DNA from: an uncultured Hellea sp.
GTDB taxonomy: Bacteria; Pseudomonadota; Alphaproteobacteria; Caulobacterales; Maricaulaceae
DNA length: 64,000 nt
Direction of reading: 5' to 3'
NCBI GenBank assembly: GCA_938007935.1
Contig: CALLMD010000010.1
Coordinates: 248,001 to 312,000, forward strand
Position numbers and translations under genes: made by a program. This document shows positions 58,554-64,000 of the stretch, one piece after another. Below the pieces are notes generated by a model, which made no database searches, was not told the DNA's origin, and saw only the letters and a program-made list of their open reading frames with translations. The stretch's first letter is position 1. Each line of letters starts with the position of its first letter.

Positions 58554-60001
58554 GCGCGCCAAAAGGCTGGCGTTAAAACAACTAAGGCCGTTACGATTTC
58601 AAGGCGTCCAACAATCATAGCCAGAAGTAAGACCCATTTTGCATTATTGGGTAAGGCTTCATAAGTCCCTGCTGGGCCAATTATATCGCCCAGACCTGGA
58701 CCTACATTTGCAACGGCGCTGCCAGCCCCAGACCAAGCTGTGATAGGATCTAAGCCTAGAATTGAAAGTGTAATCGCGACGGCGGCAAAAGTCATAAAGA
58801 AGAGAAAGAAATATCCCATAACCGAATATACGACGGCTTCCGGTAGGGGTTTTCCGCCATAACGTAACGGGACCACTGTATTTTGGCGCGGCATTTTAAA
58901 TAGATATCCACGTAGCGCTTCAAACGCGACTTGGTAACGAAATATTTTTATAGAACAAGCTGTAGAGCCAGCGCAGCCCCCTATAAACATAAAAGCAAAA
59001 AAGGCCGTCATGGCAAAAGGCCCCCAAGCATTATAATCCGCTGTGGCATAACCTGTGCCTGTCACAATAGAGACGACATTAAAGGCGGAAAGCCTGAGCG
59101 CTCTTGAATTCGTGAGTTCTGAGTTCAGCCATAAATAAACAGTAATCAAAGCAATTAAGGCCGTCATAACAATAATGAAAGCGCGGACTTGCGAGTCTTT
59201 AAAGGGCGCGCGCCAATCACCGCGGGTTACAAGTAAGAGGTAAATCCCAAAGGGCATCCCCCCTGCCATCATAAAGGCTATGCAAACAAGGTCTGCCCCA
59301 TTATCCATGAAACCGCCCATTGAGGCATCGGAGGTCGAGTATCCCCCTGTTGCTAATGTGGTCATCGCATGAGCGACGGCGTCAAAGCCGTTCATGCCAG
59401 TCGCGACATACCCAATTGCGCAAAAGACTGTTAAGGCAACATAGATACCACCAATTCCGGCAGCAAGTGAGGCGGCTCTTGGAAGAATTTTTTCGCCCAT
59501 ATCTGAGGATTCAAGACGGAAGAGCTGCATACCGCCAACTTTGAGCATGGGTAGTACGGCCATAGCCGTCACAATAATACCGACCCCGCCTATCCATTGC
59601 AGAATTGCGCGCCACAGCAAAACGCCTTTGGGTAGATTATCCAGTCCTGTTAATATGGTGGACCCTGTCGTTGTAATGCCTGATGTGGCCTCAAAAAGCG
59701 CGTCCGTTACGCTAAGTTCCATAGGATCAAGCATAAAAGGGAAGGCGGCAAAGAATGATAGTGATACCCAGCTTAAGACAGTTAATAGAAAAGCGCCCCG
59801 CGCGCGCAAATCGGGTTTAGGCGTATAAGTCGCCATGGCTAAAGCTGAGCCCAAGAGGGTTGTCAGAATTCCTGAAATCCCGAATGCGCGCCATGACCGG
59901 TCCCCATAGGCCAAGTCCACGCCCATGGGCGCGAACATCGACACACCCAGAGCGGCAACCATCAAGCCGATGACAAAAAAGACAGGACGTAAATCCAGCA
60001 T
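58550..60001 (-). CDS. TrkH family potassium uptake protein
   Basis: 'SGITTTGSTILTGLDNLPKGVLLWRAILQWIGGVGIIVTAMAVLP', 'MFIGGCAGSTACSIKIFR', 'GRLEIVTALVVLTPAFW'. Confidence 0.95.
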   Translation of the reverse strand: MLDLRPVFFVIGLMVAALGVSMFAPMGVDLAYGDRSWRAFGISGILTTLLGSALAMATYTPKPDLRARGAFLLTVLSWVSLSFFAAFPFMLDPMELSVTDALFEATSGITTTGSTILTGLDNLPKGVLLWRAILQWIGGVGIIVTAMAVLPMLKVGGMQLFRLESSDMGEKILPRAASLAAGIGGIYVALTVFCAIGYVATGMNGFDAVAHAMTTLATGGYSTSDASMGGFMDNGADLVCIAFMMAGGMPFGIYLLLVTRGDWRAPFKDSQVRAFIIVMTALIALITVYLWLNSELTNSRALRLSAFNVVSIVTGTGYATADYNAWGPFAMTAFFAFMFIGGCAGSTACSIKIFRYQVAFEALRGYLFKMPRQNTVVPLRYGGKPLPEAVVYSVMGYFFLFFMTFAAVAITLSILGLDPITAWSGAGSAVANVGPGLGDIIGPAGTYEALPNNAKWVLLLAMIVGRLEIVTALVVLTPAFWRA

Positions 60002-60105
60002 ATTCCCGCCATATAACAGACAAGCTATTTGTCAAACAGATGCTTGCGGAACTTGGGTATTTTGGGCCATATGCAAATGACCACTTAATAACTAAAGAGC
60101 AGCTA

Positions 60106-62463
60106 ATGAGTCTAAAACCCTTTCTGATAATGATGGCAAGCTTTGCGATAATATCTGGATGCGGAGATAAGTCCTCACTTGGCAATTCTGACGGCCCGTT
60201 ATCTGATTTGGAGACTGCGGCGCAACAGGCCCAGACACCAGAAGCTAAAAAAACTTATCTGACGAATAAGCCAGGCCCAGGCAAGTTAACGCCCGAGGCT
60301 TTACATGCTGATCCGTCAATTCATGGCCCGAGGCTTAAAGGAGCTCAGATTTCACCTGAAGGAACTATGGCGACTGTTTTGCAGGGCCGTAAAGATAATG
60401 CGAGACAGCAAGATCTCTGGGCCTATGACCTTGAAAGCGGAGAAGGACGTTTGTTGGTCAGCTCGACTGACATTTTAGGCGCGCCTGAAGAACTATCTTT
60501 AGAAGAAAAAAACAGACGGGAACGTAAGCGCGAATATGGAAGCGGTATTGTCTCCTATAAATGGGTGGGGGATGACCTGCTTCTTTTCCCACTTGGCGGA
60601 GACATCTATTTATATGATTTAAAAACCAATAAGCCAAAGCAAGTTACGGCGACGAAAGGATTTGAAACGGACCCCAAAGTATTCGGAAAAGGGCGCTATG
60701 TCAGCTATATCCGTGAGAATAACTTATATGTCAAAGACCTAGACTCTGGACTAGAGAGGCAACTTTCGGATGGTGCAACTGAATTAATACGAAATGGTAT
60801 TGCTAGTTTTGTTGTTCAAGAAGAGCTGGACCGTTTTACGGGTTATTGGCCAAGTCCTGATGCAGGACGGATAGCCTATACACAAACGGATGAGAGTGAT
60901 GTCGCAACCCGTAACCGTATTGAATATACAGGCAATGGCGTAAAAAATATTACGCAGCGCTATCCTTTTGCGGGAACTCCAAATGCGACTGTGAAGCTCG
61001 GCATAGTTTCCCGGCGCGGTGGTAAAACAAGGTGGGTGGATATAGGCTCAGAAAAAGATATTTATTTAACGCGAGTCTTTTGGAGTGCTGATAGTAGGGC
61101 GCTTTACGCAGGTATTCTATCACGGGATCAAAAATCTCATAGATTGCTCAAAATAAATCCGAATACGGGCGTCTCAGAAATTTTGTTCGAAGAAACGTCT
61201 GAGACGTGGATAAATGTTGAGCTCAGCATAAAACCATTGAAAGATAGAAATTTACCTGCGGGCAACCTTCTCTTGTCAAGTGAACGCAATGGTCAATGGC
61301 AACTCTTTAATGTCCAAACAAGCGGCGACATGGCAGGTACTTTTACGGCAGTCACCCCTGCCGATATCCTAATGACTAAACTGAACTGTGTGAATGAAAA
61401 GACAGGTGACATTTATTTTACGGGCTGGAAAGAAACACCTGTTGAGCGCCATCTTTATCGAATTAATATCGATGGAAGCGAGCTTATTCAAATTTCGACT
61501 AATTCAGGTATTCATAGTGCTAACTTTAGTAAGAGTTGTGAGCGTTATATTGGCGGGTTTAACAATGTTCAGACGCCGCCACAAAGCCGCGCCTTTCAAA
61601 GTGATGGAACACCGCTGTCATGGCTGAATGAAAATAAAATTGGTGCGTCTCATCCTTATGCCCCTTTTCAGCCCGCCCATATAATTCCTGAATTTGGAAC
61701 GCTTCAAACTGCAGATGGAACGGATCTTCATTATGAAGTGTTCAAACCGCTGGATTTAAAAGCGGGTGAGAAACGCCCAAGTGTGACTTTGGTTTATGGC
61801 GGCCCACATGTTCAACGGGTTAGGAACACATGGAACCGGAAAAGCTTTGCAAGAATGCTGGCCCATCATGGGTTTGTTGTTTTCCAGATGGATAATCGAG
61901 GCTCTGGTTATCGCGGCAAACAATTTGAAGAAGTGATCTATCGTAAGATGGGACAGCCTGAAGTCGCAGATCAACAACTGGGCGCGGCATGGCTAAAATC
62001 ACAACCCTTTATCGATCCTGATAAAATGGGCGTTTATGGGTGGTCTTATGGGGGCTATATGACAGCGCATATGCTCGCGCAAACGGATGATTACAAAGCC
62101 GGCGTTGTCGGCGCGCCTGTCACGGAGTGGCAGCTTTATGATACGGCTTATACGGAACGCTATTTGGGCAGCCCGGACCCTGACAGTCTTAATTATACGC
62201 AAGGCGCTTATGAAAAGAGCAATGTCTTTCCGTATTTAGATGGATTAACAGAACCCTTCCTTCTTATTCATGGCATGTCTGATGATAATGTTGTGTTTCA
62301 TAACGCGACAAAATTAATGGACGCAATGCAAAACCGCGGCGCACATAACATGTCAGTTATGACTTATCCGAGAGAGAAGCACGGATTTCGCAGCAGTGAA
62401 AACCGTGTTCATCGGGATAGACAAATTTTGGAGTTCTTCTTAAAAGAACTCGGGGCAGACTAA
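60106..62463 (+). CDS. S9 family (DPP-IV-like) peptidase, lipoprotein
   Basis: Lipobox 'AIISGCGD'; N-terminal beta-propeller; catalytic 'YGWSYGGYMTAHML', 'HGMSDDNVVFHN', 'REKHGF'. Start refined to ATG 60106. Confidence 0.9.
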   Translation: MSLKPFLIMMASFAIISGCGDKSSLGNSDGPLSDLETAAQQAQTPEAKKTYLTNKPGPGKLTPEALHADPSIHGPRLKGAQISPEGTMATVLQGRKDNARQQDLWAYDLESGEGRLLVSSTDILGAPEELSLEEKNRRERKREYGSGIVSYKWVGDDLLLFPLGGDIYLYDLKTNKPKQVTATKGFETDPKVFGKGRYVSYIRENNLYVKDLDSGLERQLSDGATELIRNGIASFVVQEELDRFTGYWPSPDAGRIAYTQTDESDVATRNRIEYTGNGVKNITQRYPFAGTPNATVKLGIVSRRGGKTRWVDIGSEKDIYLTRVFWSADSRALYAGILSRDQKSHRLLKINPNTGVSEILFEETSETWINVELSIKPLKDRNLPAGNLLLSSERNGQWQLFNVQTSGDMAGTFTAVTPADILMTKLNCVNEKTGDIYFTGWKETPVERHLYRINIDGSELIQISTNSGIHSANFSKSCERYIGGFNNVQTPPQSRAFQSDGTPLSWLNENKIGASHPYAPFQPAHIIPEFGTLQTADGTDLHYEVFKPLDLKAGEKRPSVTLVYGGPHVQRVRNTWNRKSFARMLAHHGFVVFQMDNRGSGYRGKQFEEVIYRKMGQPEVADQQLGAAWLKSQPFIDPDKMGVYGWSYGGYMTAHMLAQTDDYKAGVVGAPVTEWQLYDTAYTERYLGSPDPDSLNYTQGAYEKSNVFPYLDGLTEPFLLIHGMSDDNVVFHNATKLMDAMQNRGAHNMSVMTYPREKHGFRSSENRVHRDRQILEFFLKELGAD

Positions 62464-62850
62464 TTAATCGGCCTCAGGTGTGACCATAGCAAAGGAATTA
62501 AGTTTATTGCCATCAGGGTCACGAAAATAGCCGCAATAAAAGCCTGTATCGCCGCGCGGACCAGCAGCGCCTTCATCTTGAGCGCCTAAAGCAATTGCCT
62601 TGTCATAAATTTTATGGACGGTTTCTTTATTTGGGCAGGCTAAGGCAATCATTGTTCCATTTCCGGATGTTGCGGCTTTACCGTCATGGGGTTGGCAGAC
62701 ACCAAACATGGGCTGATCCATTGATGGGCCATAGCCCACAAATGTATCACTTGCCCAAAGTTCCTTAATGCCGATTTCGCCAAACAATGAATCATAAAAC
62801 TCTTTGGCCCGCTTTAAATCATTAGTTCCAACTGTGGTGTAAGCAATCAT
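62464..62850 (-). CDS. VOC family (glyoxalase-like) protein
   Basis: 'YTTVGTNDLKRAKEFYDSLFGEIG', 'YFRDPDGNKLNSFAM'. Confidence 0.88.
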   Translation of the reverse strand: MIAYTTVGTNDLKRAKEFYDSLFGEIGIKELWASDTFVGYGPSMDQPMFGVCQPHDGKAATSGNGTMIALACPNKETVHKIYDKAIALGAQDEGAAGPRGDTGFYCGYFRDPDGNKLNSFAMVTPEAD

Positions 62851-62866
62851 ATAGTTCTCCGAACGG

Positions 62867-63532
62867 TTACTTTTGTTTGCGTATAGCTTCGTTTATCTGA
62901 CCTCTCAAGAGCGCTGTCTCAACCGATGTTGGGCCATAGGCTAAAGAATTTTCTATATCTACTTTTGCTTCTGATAATCGCCCTTGTTGCAAACGGGCAT
63001 CAGCACGGTAGCGTAAGGCATCAGCATGTTGTGGGTCAAAGCCAAGCACCGAGGTTAAATCCATTTCTGCATATTCATAATATCCTGACATGGCATAGGC
63101 GCGGGCGCGGGCAATGCGAAGATCAAGATGATCCACTTTTAGGGCAAGGCCATCCGTTGCCGATTTGTAAGCGCGGTCCGGTTTATTGGCGACGAGCCAA
63201 AAGTTAGCAGCCTCACTGTAAAAATCTGCACGCATTGAAGGGGTGCCGCCATCTGAAGCTTTCGCCAAATTATCTAGCCTATTGGCGGCTTCATCTTCAT
63301 GGCCAAGGGCATAAAGTGCCATAGCAACACAATGTTTGGCCCGGCGTCCACCGCCATCATCTTGCCAGATCATGGCTTCTTCAAAGGCTAATTCATTATC
63401 TATGGCAATTCGTTCCAAGCAGCTTTTGTGTTTTGCATCAAAGCTGGCTGTTAAGTCTGCCGCAAAAGCAGGCGCTGCAAATGATATTGCAATCAAGGGT
63501 AAAACCCCTAGGAGTAAGCAGCGTAAATTCAT
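62867..63532 (-). CDS. Secreted TPR-repeat protein, unknown function
   Basis: Signal peptide 'MNLRCLLLGVLPLIAISFAAPAFA' and TPR-like helices. Confidence 0.75.
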   Translation of the reverse strand: MNLRCLLLGVLPLIAISFAAPAFAADLTASFDAKHKSCLERIAIDNELAFEEAMIWQDDGGGRRAKHCVAMALYALGHEDEAANRLDNLAKASDGGTPSMRADFYSEAANFWLVANKPDRAYKSATDGLALKVDHLDLRIARARAYAMSGYYEYAEMDLTSVLGFDPQHADALRYRADARLQQGRLSEAKVDIENSLAYGPTSVETALLRGQINEAIRKQK

Positions 63533-63566
63533 GTGAGGTAAATAGCGAAAGGAATGTCAGGCAGCA

Positions 63567-64000
63567 ATGGCACAGCGCATTAAATCACAGCAAGAAAAAA
63601 GCGTCCAAAAAACGGTCGTTTTACTTGGAGCGGGATATTCCGCGCGAGCGCTTATTCCGCATTTTAATGCACAAGGCTATCGCGTAGCGGCAACAACGAG
63701 GACGGAAGCCAAAGCCAAATCTTTACGCAATATGGGTATTGAAGCCATTATATATAGCGGAACTGTTTCTAGCAGGCTTGCCGAATTTTTAGGCCGAGCT
63801 GATATCATCTTATCCTCTATTCCGCCTAATGCTGAAGGTGATCCGTTTTTAAATGGACTTAAGATGCCATTATCAAAAATTGCAAAAAGGGCCGCATGGG
63901 TAGGATATTTATCCGCAACAAGTGTTTATGGCGACCGGAAAGGGCAATGGGCATATGAAGATGAACTTTTGAAGCCTTTAACCCAGCGCGGCAAAAATAG
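63567..64000 (+). CDS. NAD(P)-binding SDR/epimerase-like protein, truncated by window end
   Basis: ATG 63567 stays open to 64000: MAQRIKSQQEKSVQKTVVLLGAGYSARALIPHFNAQGYRVAATTRTEAKAKSL...SATSVYGDRKGQW. Not in the supplied ORF track. Confidence 0.8.
   Translation, partial: MAQRIKSQQEKSVQKTVVLLGAGYSARALIPHFNAQGYRVAATTRTEAKAKSLRNMGIEAIIYSGTVSSRLAEFLGRADIILSSIPPNAEGDPFLNGLKMPLSKIAKRAAWVGYLSATSVYGDRKGQWAYEDELLKPLTQRGKN

Noticed and set aside
1-64000. CRISPR arrays, tRNA/rRNA genes, IS elements, prophage genes
   Set aside because: No regularly spaced repeats, cloverleaf-like gaps, transposase, integrase or phage structural proteins were seen by reading; a dedicated scan (tRNAscan, ISfinder) was not possible here.

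Overview
The window is chromosomal DNA from an alphaproteobacterium, most likely a marine stalked or budding (Caulobacterales/Hyphomonadaceae-like) lineage, judged from gene order and protein motifs alone. Four blocks are visible. (1) About 1-20.7 kb is a Wzx/Wzy/Wzc-type exopolysaccharide or capsule cluster with an fnlA-fnlB-fnlC-wbuB-like UDP-L-FucNAc module, two phosphoglycosyl transferases, two DegT aminotransferases and two PAPS-type sulfotransferases. (2) About 20.8-23.9 kb is a poorly characterised three-gene minus-strand cassette: a membrane-tethered winged-helix regulator, a 91-aa secreted peptide, and a 354-aa orphan protein. (3) About 24-40 kb is mixed housekeeping and metabolic genes, including Bax inhibitor-1, HerA-like, GluQ-RS, Rieske, ArsR-AlkB, YbbN, Lon-N, Trm112 and PPK2, plus a decayed PQQ sugar-dehydrogenase gene. 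(4) About 40.6-54 kb is the replication-origin neighbourhood, rho-hemJ-hemE-[oriC candidate]-ppsR-maf-aroE-coaE-dnaQ, followed by mnmE-mnmG-rsmG-parA-parB with three parS palindromes. The rest is nudix, terC, a CtrA-box-preceded 30-aa ORF, a phosphohexomutase, hslO, trkH, a DPP-IV-like peptidase and a truncated epimerase at the right edge. I found no rRNA, tRNA, CRISPR array, IS element or prophage. All calls come from reading the sequence; no database search was run.
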